DNA from: Bacillota bacterium
Lineage (GTDB): Bacteria > Bacillota > Clostridia > Oscillospirales > Acutalibacteraceae
Assembly (NCBI GenBank): GCA_023412845.1
Contig: JAEZRH010000174.1
Location: 1 to 34,937 of the forward strand
Direction of reading: 5' to 3'
DNA length: 34,937 nucleotides
The translations under genes and the position numbers were made by a program. Under the pieces are notes generated by a model. The model saw only the letters and a program-made list of their open reading frames with translations, ran no database searches and was not told the DNA's origin. This document shows, one piece after another, positions 6,217 to 14,639 of this stretch (position 1 is the stretch's first letter; each line of letters opens with the position of its first letter).

Positions 6217-8616
6217 TTACTCCGCTTTGGTACCCGCCTGTTTCAGGTTCGGCCCGTTTACAGCGTTGCGCGGCATACGCAGCGCCCGCAGGGCGTTCAG
6301 GATCGCAATTACCGCAACCCCTACGTCACCGAAAACGGCCGCCCACATGGTCGCAATCCCAAGTGCGCCGAGCACCAGGATCACGGCCTTGACCCCGAGT
6401 GCAAAAATAATGTTCTGCCAAACGATTCGGTGTGTTTTCCGTGCAATTTGAATCGCCTCAGGCAATTTGGAAGGTTCGTCGGTCATCAATACCACATCCG
6501 CCGCCTCAATGGCCGCGTCGGAACCTACCCCTCCCATGGCGATCCCGACATCCGCCATGGCAAGAACGGGAGCGTCGTTGATGCCGTCGCCGACAAAAGC
6601 CAGTTTCTTTTTAGGTGGATTCTCCCGCTTGAAGCTTTCGAGTTTTTCCACCTTCTGCTGCGGAAGAAGATCGGTATAAGCTGCATCCAGCCCGATCTCT
6701 TCCGCAATCCGATCTCCTGCCGACTTGCTGTCGCCCGTCAGCATGATCAGGCGCTTCACACCGGCAGCCCGAAGCTGCTCTGCCGCCCGGCGGCTGTCTT
6801 CTTTGATCTCATCCGCAATCAGGATATGCCCGGCGTAAACACCGTCCACCGCGATGTGGACCACCGTTCCGGGTCCATGAGTTTCTTCGTGTGAAATTCG
6901 CTGCGCATCCATCAGCTTCCCGTTCCCTGCCAAAACCGTCCTGCCGTCGACTGTTACGCGAATACCCTGACCGGGAATCTCCGTGGCCTCCGCGATCCTC
7001 TTCCGGTCGATTTCCTTGCCGTAAGCCTGCCGGATGGAAAGCGCGATGGGATGATTGGAACCCGCTTCGGCGTGAGCCGCCAGATCCAGCAAAGCCTCTT
7101 TGCTGACGGCGCCGGTACTTTCTATCCTGGAGACGTTAAAGACACCTTTGGTCAGAGTGCCGGTTTTATCGAATACAAATGTGTCGACGTTGTATAGCGC
7201 TTCGAGATAATTGCTGCCCTTAATCAGAATCCCGTTTTTGGAAGCGCCGCCGATCCCGCCGAAAAAACTCAGCGGGATTGAAATAACCAGCGCGCAGGGG
7301 CAGGAGACCACGAGGAAAACCAGGGCGCGGCCGATCCAATCTGCAAAGGAGGCACCTTGCAGAACAAGGGGAGGGATAATCGCCAGCGCGAGGGCCGCAA
7401 AGACCACCGCGGGGGTATAATATCTTGCGAATTTTGTGATGAAGTTTTCCGTCACCGCCTTTTTGCTGCTTGCGTTCTGCACCATGTTGAGGATCTTTGC
7501 AATTGTGGAGTCGGAATATTCTTTGGACACCTCGATGGTCAAAACTCCGCTTTTATTGATGGAACCGGACAAAACCGCGTTGCCTGGCTCCACATCTCTC
7601 GGCAGGGATTCCCCCGTAAGCGCGGAGGTGTCCAGCGAGGAGCGCCCGTCAACGACCGTCCCGTCAATCGGGATCTTCTCTCCGGGCTTAACGAGGATAC
7701 GATCGCCAACGCCAACTTCCTCGGGAGCTACCTGGCGCACCTGCCCGCCGTCGATCAGATTGGCGTAATCGGGGCGTATATCCATTAAGGAAGCGATGGA
7801 CTTTCTGGAGCGGCTGACCGCCAGGCGCTGGAACAACTCTCCGACCTGATAGAACAGCATGACCGCGACGCCCTCCGCAAATTCTCCGATTGCAAAGGCT
7901 CCGATCGTTGCGACGCTCATCAGGAAATTCTCATCGAAAACCTGGCCCTTTGAAATATTCCTTACCGACCGAAGCAGCACCTCTCCGCCTACAAGAAGGT
8001 AGCTCATAAGAAAGAGGGAAATACCCAGCCATTGCGGTCCTTTTACCAGTATGGCAACTCCGTAGAGAAGTGCCCCGGCAACCAGCAAAGCCCGATAGAC
8101 CCTTTCCTTTTTTCCGTTGGAAGCGGCTTCGTCCTGCTCCTTTTCACTGTAGGAAATCTTCACGTCGGGTTCTATGCGTCTTGCGATTTCCGCAGACTGC
8201 CGGATGATGCCCGGCAGTTCCCCTTGATCGTCCGCCTCAATGGTAAGCCGCCCCGTTACGAAATCCATGAAAGCGGCATGCACTCCGTCCAGCCGCCGCA
8301 CCCTGTCCTCAATTTTTTGCGCGCACTCCGCACAGCACAGACCACCCAAAAAAATTACCTTTTGTCCGGGAGCCCGCGGAGCTTTTTCACGGACGACGGC
8401 GTCCGAATCATGTCTTTTGATGATCGAGTCTGCCTGCTCCAAAACGCCTTCCACAAATTCCTTTCGCGCGATTTCGATGGATAGGGTTTCGCCTACGAAA
8501 TCAACCGACGCAGCATTTACGCCCGGAAGCTTACCGATATCGCGTTCAATTTTGGAGGCGCAATTAGCACAGCACAGCCCCTGCAGGATGAATTCTTTTT
8601 TGATTGCCGTGTCCAT
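6217..8616 (-). CDS. cadA: Cadmium/zinc/lead-exporting P1B-type ATPase
   Basis: This 799-residue heavy-metal pump has two N-terminal HMA domains, each with a CCxxC metal motif (GLCCANCASKIE and GLCCAECAQKIE), then membrane helices and the actuator TGES (LTGESLPRDV). The intramembrane CPC (VVSCPCALVISIPL), phosphorylation loop DKTGTLTKG, SNHPIA of the nucleotide domain and hinge GDGINDAP are all intact. CPC together with the CadC-type repressor upstream points to the Cd/Zn/Pb group (family knowledge) rather than copper. I choose ATG 8616, giving MDTAIKKEFILQGLCC, close to the usual start of such pumps. An in-frame ATG at 8718 adds 34 residues and has GGAAAGG directly against it, so it is a real alternative. 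It is the second gene of the cadC-cadA operon. Confidence 0.93.
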   Translation of the reverse strand: MDTAIKKEFILQGLCCANCASKIERDIGKLPGVNAASVDFVGETLSIEIARKEFVEGVLEQADSIIKRHDSDAVVREKAPRAPGQKVIFLGGLCCAECAQKIEDRVRRLDGVHAAFMDFVTGRLTIEADDQGELPGIIRQSAEIARRIEPDVKISYSEKEQDEAASNGKKERVYRALLVAGALLYGVAILVKGPQWLGISLFLMSYLLVGGEVLLRSVRNISKGQVFDENFLMSVATIGAFAIGEFAEGVAVMLFYQVGELFQRLAVSRSRKSIASLMDIRPDYANLIDGGQVRQVAPEEVGVGDRILVKPGEKIPIDGTVVDGRSSLDTSALTGESLPRDVEPGNAVLSGSINKSGVLTIEVSKEYSDSTIAKILNMVQNASSKKAVTENFITKFARYYTPAVVFAALALAIIPPLVLQGASFADWIGRALVFLVVSCPCALVISIPLSFFGGIGGASKNGILIKGSNYLEALYNVDTFVFDKTGTLTKGVFNVSRIESTGAVSKEALLDLAAHAEAGSNHPIALSIRQAYGKEIDRKRIAEATEIPGQGIRVTVDGRTVLAGNGKLMDAQRISHEETHGPGTVVHIAVDGVYAGHILIADEIKEDSRRAAEQLRAAGVKRLIMLTGDSKSAGDRIAEEIGLDAAYTDLLPQQKVEKLESFKRENPPKKKLAFVGDGINDAPVLAMADVGIAMGGVGSDAAIEAADVVLMTDEPSKLPEAIQIARKTHRIVWQNIIFALGVKAVILVLGALGIATMWAAVFGDVGVAVIAILNALRALRMPRNAVNGPNLKQAGTKAE

Positions 8617-8734
8617 TCCATCACGCTTTCTTTCAAATTCGGGAGGCGCTGCTTTTATCACAGCATTTTGCGCAGCAGAGACCCTCCAGAGCATGTCGTT
8701 TTGACAAAGTGCATGCATCCTTTCCCGTTGCGGC

Positions 8735-9103
8735 CTACTTTTCGGTTACATGGGATAATCCTTCCCGGAAGATGTGCGTGACATGGTCGTCGTCGAGGGA
8801 ATAATAGACGACCTTGCCATCGCGGCGGTACTTTACAAGCCGCGCCTGCTTCAGGACCCTGAGCTGATGCGAAATGGCGGACTTGGTCATCCCCAGAAGG
8901 GCCGCTATGTCGCATACGCACATCTCGGCCGACGACAGAGCACATAACACTTTCACGCGGGTGGAATCGCCGAATATCTTAAACAGATCCGCCAGATCAT
9001 AGAGGTTTTCCTCATCCGGCATTTCCCCGCGTACCCGGTTTACCACTTCTTCGTGTATGGTATTGCAGTCGCAGCAGCCTTCGGCCGCTTTATATTCGCT
9101 CAT
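8735..9103 (-). CDS. cadC: ArsR/SmtB family metal-sensing repressor, CadC type
   Basis: The 122-residue winged-helix repressor has the full CadC ligand set. At the N-terminus are Cys10, Cys11 and Cys13; in helix 3 the ELCVCD-like motif MCVCDIAALL gives Cys62 and Cys64. The C-terminal helix-5 site has Asp105, His107, His118 and Glu121, the same spacing as the zinc site of CadC (101/103/114/117). Recognition helix: SAISHQLRVLKQARLV. It should release DNA on binding Cd, Pb or Zn and so turn on the pump downstream (family knowledge). A GGAGGG ribosome site precedes ATG 9103, and a perfect dyad overlaps the promoter. Confidence 0.92.
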   Translation of the reverse strand: MSEYKAAEGCCDCNTIHEEVVNRVRGEMPDEENLYDLADLFKIFGDSTRVKVLCALSSAEMCVCDIAALLGMTKSAISHQLRVLKQARLVKYRRDGKVVYYSLDDDHVTHIFREGLSHVTEK

Positions 9104-9129
9104 GATTCCCTCCAGATAAAGGATTGATG

Positions 9130-9149
9130 GAACAGTTGTTTAACTGTTC
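9130..9149. promoter_or_regulatory. CadC operator
   Basis: GAACAGTT-GTTT-AACTGTTC is a perfect 8-bp inverted repeat located at the expected transcription start, just downstream of the -10 box. Position and form match ArsR/SmtB operators. Confidence 0.7.
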
Positions 9150-9155
9150 AACTAT

Positions 9156-9183
9156 ATTATATGCCATACGGCGGAAATGTCAA
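9156..9183 (-). promoter_or_regulatory. cadC-cadA promoter
   Basis: On the minus strand TTGACA (plus 9178-9183) and TATAAT (plus 9156-9161) are both consensus boxes with a 16-base spacer. The operator follows directly. Confidence 0.8.
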
Positions 9184-9227
9184 CAGAAACGAACCGTAAA
9201 ATGCCGCCGGGCCGCTCAGCTTCGCAG

Positions 9228-9265
9228 AAAAACAGCACCCGCATCAAATCAATGATGCAGGTGCT
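9228..9265 (-). terminator. Rho-independent terminator (minus strand)
   Basis: AGCACC-c-GCATCA pairs with TGATGC-a-GGTGCT across a short loop (9234-9265) and is followed on the minus strand by GTTTTTC. It comes directly after the stop codon of a degenerate reading frame. Confidence 0.7.
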
Positions 9266-9289
9266 GACCAGATGAAAGACTCTCTCAGG

Positions 9290-9508
9290 TTAAGCGACGG
9301 TTGCGGCCGTGACAGGCGTTTTGTCGGAATTGATATAGGATTCCGCCGTTTGTCCGGCCTTGCCGACCGCCTATGCTGATCGAAGCTACGGCGGCGTTTG
9401 CCTGCCCGGGTAAGGTCAGCATAAGCTCCGCCGCAAAGCGCCCGAAACAAACTCCGGCAGTCCCTCGAAGGCGGTGAACCAAAATTGATTCAAAGCCCGC
9501 ATGATTCT
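9290..9508 (-). pseudogene. Degenerate small gene of unknown family
   Basis: On the minus strand a frame begins with ATG at plus 9508 (MRALNQFWFTAFEGLPEFVSGA), breaks near a run of G and C, continues in another frame as AAELMLTLPGQANAAVASISI and returns to the first frame as KAGQTAESYINSDKTPVTAATVA, ending at TAA 9290-9292 just before a terminator. Each piece looks like real protein and the two shifts compensate. I do not recognise the family. The ATG lies within the right arm of the hairpin behind the arabinofuranosidase gene and has no clear ribosome site, so this may instead be a 3' fragment. It could also be chance; confidence is low. Confidence 0.3.
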
Positions 9509-9525
9509 GGCAACCATGCGGGCTT
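9493..9525 (-). terminator. Hairpin after the GH51 gene
   Basis: AAGCCCGCATG (9493-9503) pairs perfectly with CATGCGGGCTT (9515-9525), ten bases after the GH51 stop codon. The following T run on the minus strand is poor (TTGAATCAATTTTGG), so termination may be incomplete or the hairpin may protect the 3' end. Confidence 0.55.
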
Positions 9526-9535
9526 GTCCATATCT

Positions 9536-11455
9536 CTATTGATCTGGAATCCGTATCAGGTTGACTGAATGCGGCGGAAGCGTCAGGCCGTTTTCCGTCA
9601 GAAGGACTCTTGTAATTTTCGGGATCAGCGATTTTTTCCCAAATGAATTGGTCTGCCAGGTGTTTGCCGAAGTGATCGTCGAAACCTCCGCTTCCCGGAC
9701 CGCTTTCCCACAATCGATGTTCAGGGAAACCGCCTTCTCAAGGTGCCGGTTCACCGCAAAAACCAGAATATCACCCACAGCGTTTTTCGCCACCGCAGCA
9801 TCCAGATATGGCACATGAAACAGCCGGTCAACATGGCCGACCTTTTCCGGCGTATCAAACACGGGGGAATCCGATTCAGCGCGCAAGGTCTCAACCGGCG
9901 AAGCTTCCCGGTACATTTTGATGACATAATAGCTCGCGGTTCCGAAGGTTTCTCCGTTTTCGCTCCGGATGCACCCTCCCGGCCAACCGTTCACAAGATC
10001 GGAGAAATTGCAGATTCTGACGCTGTCCGCGTTTTTCAAAAACAGGTTCAGCATTCCCGCGTTGAAAATCGCCGCTTCCAGTGTCTGTTCCCGGCAGGAG
10101 TCATTGAAATAGGACGTATTCCATTCCGTAACGCCCAAGCGGACCGGGTTTTCTTTCTCTCCGGCCTCCTCGACGGACTTCTTCGCGGCCGCAAGTATTT
10201 TCGCGTATTTTTCCGGCGCGGCAGCGACACCATAATAAATCGCTTTATTGTCATGGATTTCAGAATGAATATGGGGAGCGTACATATGCAGGCAGAGCAC
10301 CTGCACGGCTTCCCTTAATTTCTCAAGGATGGTTCTGTTCCAGTCCTGCGACAGGAAATTTCCATCTCCTGCGCACGCAAGGAAGCAGAGGCCGTTGTCT
10401 TTTTCTTTCATCGCCCAATAGAACCGCAAATACCTCTGCACGTATTCATTGGAATCGCAGTGGCCGATTTCCCAATCCCCGAACATTTCGTTTCCGATGT
10501 CCCAGTATTTTATCCGGTAAGGCTCGGGATGGCCGTTTTTCGCTCGCATGGAACCGAAAACACTGTCGGCGGGGCCGTTGCAGTATTCGACCCAGTCCGC
10601 AGCTTCCTGCGGGGTCCCCGTTCCGAAATTGACGCAGATCATCGGCTCACACCCCACCGACCTGCAAAATTGCATATATTCATCCGTGCCGAAGCTATTG
10701 TCCTCCCAGCCGCCCCAGTGCGCATTTTCCCGGACGGGGCGCAGGTCCCTTTCCCCGATTCCGTCCTGCCAGTGGTAACAATCGGCAAAACATCCGCCCG
10801 GGAAGCGTATGACCGGAGGGCGGAGCTCCCGGATATACCGAAATGTTTCGCGCCAGATTCCGTGTACGGCACTGCGCGGAGTCAGCGAGGTCTGGTCCAC
10901 CCAGACGGTCCCGTCCTCGCACAGCCGGATCTCGACGCGGGCCGTCCGCGTATCGCACGGCGATGAAAAGGAAAAGCCGTATGCTTTCCATTCCTCTCCG
11001 ACCGTCCGGTTTTCCCGCGCGTACTCACGGCCCTCCAGATCGCGGATCAGGACCGTGACCGACGCCCGGCTCCCACACCTCAGCTGGACGGAAAAATCAT
11101 AGGTTTCCCCGCGGAACAGCGCAAGGCCGCCCTGCGCGATGCCGCACCAGCCTCCGTAGTGATTGAAACAGCGGATCCTCTGGCAGAGGGATTTTCTGCC
11201 CAAAGGCTGCGTCCCATCGATTCCATATTCCGCCTGATCGGTTTTCCAGACGGGATACCACGGATCGGAGACCCCGTCCCCGTTCCGGTCCGGCTGTTCA
11301 AATCCCCGGTCCTTCAGCAGTTGGGCCCACATGCCCCCGTCGATGCAATCGTGCATGAATTCAATAAAATGTCCGAAGATCATGGGGCTGACGTCGGAGA
11401 TTTTCTCCGACGGATCGATTCGGACGGAAGCTTTATATGGCTGCAACATTTTCAT
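9536..11455 (-). CDS. abfA: GH51 alpha-L-arabinofuranosidase
   Basis: The 639-residue enzyme contains the GH51 signature. The acid/base Glu is in WDIGNEMFG (E323), the nucleophile in GVTEWNTSY (E444), and RFPGGCFADCYHW lies at about 217-229. A region of about 100-200 (FSVQLRCGS to WVDQTSLTP) looks like the inserted beta-sandwich, CBM-like domain of longer bacterial members, which explains a length above the usual 500. No signal peptide is seen, so it acts in the cytoplasm on imported arabino-oligosaccharides, releasing L-arabinose. The start codon touches the stop of the permease gene before it, so translation is probably coupled. It is the last gene of a GH2-GH43-ABC-GH51 operon. Confidence 0.92.
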   Translation of the reverse strand: MKMLQPYKASVRIDPSEKISDVSPMIFGHFIEFMHDCIDGGMWAQLLKDRGFEQPDRNGDGVSDPWYPVWKTDQAEYGIDGTQPLGRKSLCQRIRCFNHYGGWCGIAQGGLALFRGETYDFSVQLRCGSRASVTVLIRDLEGREYARENRTVGEEWKAYGFSFSSPCDTRTARVEIRLCEDGTVWVDQTSLTPRSAVHGIWRETFRYIRELRPPVIRFPGGCFADCYHWQDGIGERDLRPVRENAHWGGWEDNSFGTDEYMQFCRSVGCEPMICVNFGTGTPQEAADWVEYCNGPADSVFGSMRAKNGHPEPYRIKYWDIGNEMFGDWEIGHCDSNEYVQRYLRFYWAMKEKDNGLCFLACAGDGNFLSQDWNRTILEKLREAVQVLCLHMYAPHIHSEIHDNKAIYYGVAAAPEKYAKILAAAKKSVEEAGEKENPVRLGVTEWNTSYFNDSCREQTLEAAIFNAGMLNLFLKNADSVRICNFSDLVNGWPGGCIRSENGETFGTASYYVIKMYREASPVETLRAESDSPVFDTPEKVGHVDRLFHVPYLDAAVAKNAVGDILVFAVNRHLEKAVSLNIDCGKAVREAEVSTITSANTWQTNSFGKKSLIPKITRVLLTENGLTLPPHSVNLIRIPDQ

Positions 11456-12292
11456 CTACCCTTTCAGACCGGTCATGGCGATCCCCTGAACGAAGTACTT
11501 CTGCGCAAAAACGTAGGCAATAAAAATAGGCAGCAGGGACAGGCAGGACCCCGCCATCAAAATTGCGTACTCGACGACATGCTGGCCCATGAACAAGGCA
11601 AGGCCAGACGGCAGGGTGCGCATTTCGTCTGAGGTCGTCAGAAGAAGCGGGTACAACAGATCGTTCCAGTTATACATAAAGTGGAAAATGGCCAGCGAGA
11701 TGATGGCAGGTTTGCACAGCGGCAGCATGATACTCCAGTAAATGCGGAATTCCCCGCAGCCGTCGATCCGCGCCGCTTCCTCCAGTCCTTTGGGAAGCGT
11801 TACAAAGAACTGCCGCATCATGAAAATTCCGAACGCGTTTGTCGCTCTCGGGAGAATCAGGCCCAGGTACGTATTGATAATCTTCAGCTTGAAAAGCTCG
11901 GCAAACAACGGGATCATGATGACCTGAAAGGGGATCATCAAAGTGCCGAGCACGAGCAGAAACATGAGGTTTTTCCCCGGAAACGAGAGTCGGGCGAACG
12001 CGTAGCCGGACATGGTGTCGAACAGCAGGGATGTAATTGTGACCATGCCGGCGAACGCCAGGGTATTGCGGTAATACTTTAAAAACGGGATGCGCTGCCA
12101 GATCGACTGATACGCATCGATGGTGAAGGCGGAATTAAAAAGCCTGGGCGGATATTTTACAATGGCGGGTTCCGGCTTCAGCGACGTGACGATCATCCAG
12201 AGAAAAGGATACAGTACGATCAGCGCCAGCGCAGAAAGCAGAATCCATTTCAGCATCTGAAACGGCAAATTTTTCTGATATGTCCGGGTCAT
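11456..12292 (-). CDS. Carbohydrate ABC transporter permease (MalG type)
   Basis: The 278-residue membrane protein has about six helices and the EAA loop EEAARIDGCGEFRIYWSIMLPLCKP, by which such permeases touch the ATPase. It starts 11 bases after the partner permease with an AGGAGGA ribosome site. With the partner permease and the binding lipoprotein it forms an importer for oligosaccharides, by context arabinose-containing ones. No ATPase gene is present in the window. Confidence 0.92.
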   Translation of the reverse strand: MTRTYQKNLPFQMLKWILLSALALIVLYPFLWMIVTSLKPEPAIVKYPPRLFNSAFTIDAYQSIWQRIPFLKYYRNTLAFAGMVTITSLLFDTMSGYAFARLSFPGKNLMFLLVLGTLMIPFQVIMIPLFAELFKLKIINTYLGLILPRATNAFGIFMMRQFFVTLPKGLEEAARIDGCGEFRIYWSIMLPLCKPAIISLAIFHFMYNWNDLLYPLLLTTSDEMRTLPSGLALFMGQHVVEYAILMAGSCLSLLPIFIAYVFAQKYFVQGIAMTGLKG

Positions 12293-12303
12293 GGCTTTTC
12301 CTC

Positions 12304-13197
12304 CTAACTTAAATCGCTTTCACCCGTCTGCATCCGTTTCAGGGTTGAGATGGATACGACAAAGGTGATCGCGAACAGGATGACGGCTATGGTGGAAGCA
12401 TAGGCCATATTGTGCGAATCGATCGCTGCGGAATAGATGTATTGAACGACCGTTTCCGTCTTGAAAAGCGGGCCACCCCTCGTCATCACAAAAATCTGGT
12501 CGAAGACCTGAAACGACGCTATGATGCTGTTCACAATGGTAAAGCTGAGAGTCGGCATCAGCATGGGGATGGTGATCCTCAGGAATTTCTGAAAGCCGGA
12601 GGCCCCGTCGATTTCCGCCGCCTCGTAAAGCGGTTCGGGGATTCCCTGCAGGCCGGCGATCAGAATCACCATATTAAACCCGAAGCCCTTCCAGATGCTG
12701 ACCAGAATAATGGTTGGCATGGCCCAGAACGGATCCCTCAGCAAGGCAATCGGCTGTATGCCGATCAGGCTGAACCAATACGTATAAATCCCGATGTCTT
12801 TGTCGATGAGGAAGCTCCAGACAATGGAAATGATGGTCATGGAGCAGATGGCAGGCAGAAAATAGACGGACTTGAAAAAAGTATGCACCTTCGTGCTTCT
12901 GCATATGGCCACCGCGGTGAGCAGGGAAAGCAGTATCTGCAGAGGCACCGTTCCCAACGTGTAGTAAACCGTATTGACGAGAGAATTCCAAAAACGCCCG
13001 TCACTGAAAAGCCGGCCGTAGTTGCGGAGCTGAACAAACTTGATATGGTTGAACAGCATGTCAAAATTCATGAAGCTGAACACAAAAGCGATGAGCAAGG
13101 GGATGAATACAAACAGCGTGAAGATAACCATGGAAGGCGTGACAAAGAGCAGGCCCGCCCTTGCCTGCGCTTTTCCAATCGTGTAACGGCGTTTCAA
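12304..13197 (-). CDS. Carbohydrate ABC transporter permease (MalF type)
   Basis: The 297-residue protein has an N-terminal helix (ARAGLLFVTPSMVIFTLFVFIPLLIAF), further helices and the EAA loop EAAEIDGASGFQKFLRITIPMLMP. I start at TTG 13197, seven bases after AAGGAGGAG; the frame is open to an ATG at 13242, which would leave the ribosome site inside the gene. It is the first of two permeases and follows the solute-binding gene after a terminator-like hairpin, so it is probably made in smaller amounts than the binding protein. Confidence 0.9.
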   Translation of the reverse strand: MKRRYTIGKAQARAGLLFVTPSMVIFTLFVFIPLLIAFVFSFMNFDMLFNHIKFVQLRNYGRLFSDGRFWNSLVNTVYYTLGTVPLQILLSLLTAVAICRSTKVHTFFKSVYFLPAICSMTIISIVWSFLIDKDIGIYTYWFSLIGIQPIALLRDPFWAMPTIILVSIWKGFGFNMVILIAGLQGIPEPLYEAAEIDGASGFQKFLRITIPMLMPTLSFTIVNSIIASFQVFDQIFVMTRGGPLFKTETVVQYIYSAAIDSHNMAYASTIAVILFAITFVVSISTLKRMQTGESDLS

Positions 13198-13230
13198 TGT
13201 TTCTCCTCCTTCATCAGAACACCGGATCAG

Positions 13231-13276
13231 GTGAAAAATCAAACGCTTGGGAGAGGAACGCCGTCCTCCCCCAAGC
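13231..13276 (-). terminator. Intra-operon partial terminator behind the binding-protein gene
   Basis: On the minus strand GCTTGGGGGAGGA pairs with TCCTCTCCCAAGC across a short loop (plus 13245-13276), one base bulged, then GTTTGATTTTTC. It lies between the binding-protein stop and the permease ribosome site. Such leaky terminators commonly reduce permease transcripts relative to binding protein. Confidence 0.6.
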
Positions 13277-13285
13277 CGGTTTTTC

Positions 13286-14596
13286 TTACTTGCCTGTCAG
13301 AGAATCAATGGTTTGCGCCGCCTTGTCAAGAGTCGCCTTGACGTCCGCGTTCTGCAGAAGGATCGCTTCCAAAGCTGGCGTGACCGCCTGAGTGTCCACA
13401 TCCGAGAAGTTGGTGAGCTGCTGCAGGTAGAACTTCGAACTGTTGGCGGGTTTTGAGAATTCCGCGATGTACGGGTTCGATGCGAGCCTCGGGTCGTCCA
13501 GCGCATCCGTCCTGGCAAGAGGGAACCCCGTGCCGAGGCTCCACTGCACCTGCGTGTCCTTCGTATTCCACCAGCGGAGGAAGTCGTAAACGGCGTCCTT
13601 GTTTTTGCTGGAAGCCGTCATATACAGGCCTACGCCGTTGCCCTGCGTGACCTGCTCCTTCGGTCCCTTCGGCGCCTGGGCCACGCCAAAATCGATCCCT
13701 GCTTTTTTGAAGCCCGTTGTTGCCCATGGGCCGCAGAAATACATGGCCAGTTTCTGGGATTCGAACAGCTTGTCGATCTCTGCGCCGGTGCAGGTTGCGG
13801 GGCCGATCTTCTTATCGCGGATCAGTTTGGCCCAGCGCGTAATGGTTTCCACGTTTTCCGGGCTGTTGAAAACGCTTTTTCCCTGGTCGTCGATGATGTC
13901 GCCGCCGTTGCCCCAAAGCATGATGGGCCACATCGGCGTCGTTTCGCTGGTTGCCATGCCGAAGCCGTACTTGCCGGTTTTCGCTACGATCTGAAGCGCG
14001 TACTTTTCGAGCTCATCCCAGTCTTTCGGCGGGCTGGCGGGGTCCAGGCCGGCCTGCTTGAGAATCGTCTTGTTGTAATAGAGAAGCAGCGTTGCAAAAT
14101 TCATCGGCGCCCCGTAATACGTTCCGTTGTACTTGAGGTTCTTATCCAGAGCGGCAGGGACGACGGAAGAATCCACAAGCTTTTTGCTGTAGAGATCATC
14201 CAGCGGCGCAAGAGCGCCGGCTTCCGCATAGGTTCCGGTCCGTTCTGTGGCAAACGCCAGGATGTCCGGCCCCTGCCCGACGGAAAGCACGGTCGCAAGC
14301 TTCTGGTACAGGCTGTCCCACGGCATGATCGTCATCTGAATCTCGACATTTTTGTCGTTGGTCTCATTGTACTTCTTGACCAGCGCTTCCAGGGTAGGCC
14401 CGTCGGAACCGGTGAAGCCGTTCCAGAAGGTGACGACCGTTTTTCCCGCCGGCGCCGCCTGAGAACTCTTGGCGGAAGACGCCTGAGAAGACGTTCCTCC
14501 GCTCTGGGACGCGGAAGAGTTTGCACAGCCTGCAAAAGCGGACAGGGCCAGCAGAACGGATAACGCCAGGCTCGTCAGTCTGATTCCTTTTTTCAT
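13286..14596 (-). CDS. Sugar ABC transporter solute-binding lipoprotein (family 1)
   Basis: The 436-residue protein has a lipoprotein signal (LSAFAGCANSS, Cys24), a Ser/Ala-rich linker and the family-1 sugar-binding core: VVTFWNGFTGSDGPTLEALVKKYNET, PDILAFATERTG, LLLYYNKTILKQAGLDP and AMYFCGPWAT. It is anchored outside the membrane and passes sugars to the two permeases that follow. The neighbouring GH51, GH43 and GH2 enzymes suggest arabino-oligosaccharides, though the ligand cannot be read from sequence. The ribosome site is GAGGAGG. Confidence 0.92.
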   Translation of the reverse strand: MKKGIRLTSLALSVLLALSAFAGCANSSASQSGGTSSQASSAKSSQAAPAGKTVVTFWNGFTGSDGPTLEALVKKYNETNDKNVEIQMTIMPWDSLYQKLATVLSVGQGPDILAFATERTGTYAEAGALAPLDDLYSKKLVDSSVVPAALDKNLKYNGTYYGAPMNFATLLLYYNKTILKQAGLDPASPPKDWDELEKYALQIVAKTGKYGFGMATSETTPMWPIMLWGNGGDIIDDQGKSVFNSPENVETITRWAKLIRDKKIGPATCTGAEIDKLFESQKLAMYFCGPWATTGFKKAGIDFGVAQAPKGPKEQVTQGNGVGLYMTASSKNKDAVYDFLRWWNTKDTQVQWSLGTGFPLARTDALDDPRLASNPYIAEFSKPANSSKFYLQQLTNFSDVDTQAVTPALEAILLQNADVKATLDKAAQTIDSLTGK

Positions 14597-14639
14597 AAAA
14601 ATCCTCCTCTAAAAATATTTTGAAAGCGTCGAGCGCTTA

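Noticed and set aside
8616..8718. Extra 34-residue N-terminus of the metal ATPase
   Set aside because: The added residues are not typical before the first HMA domain, and the ribosome-like GGAAAGG touches the ATG; kept as an alternative start only.
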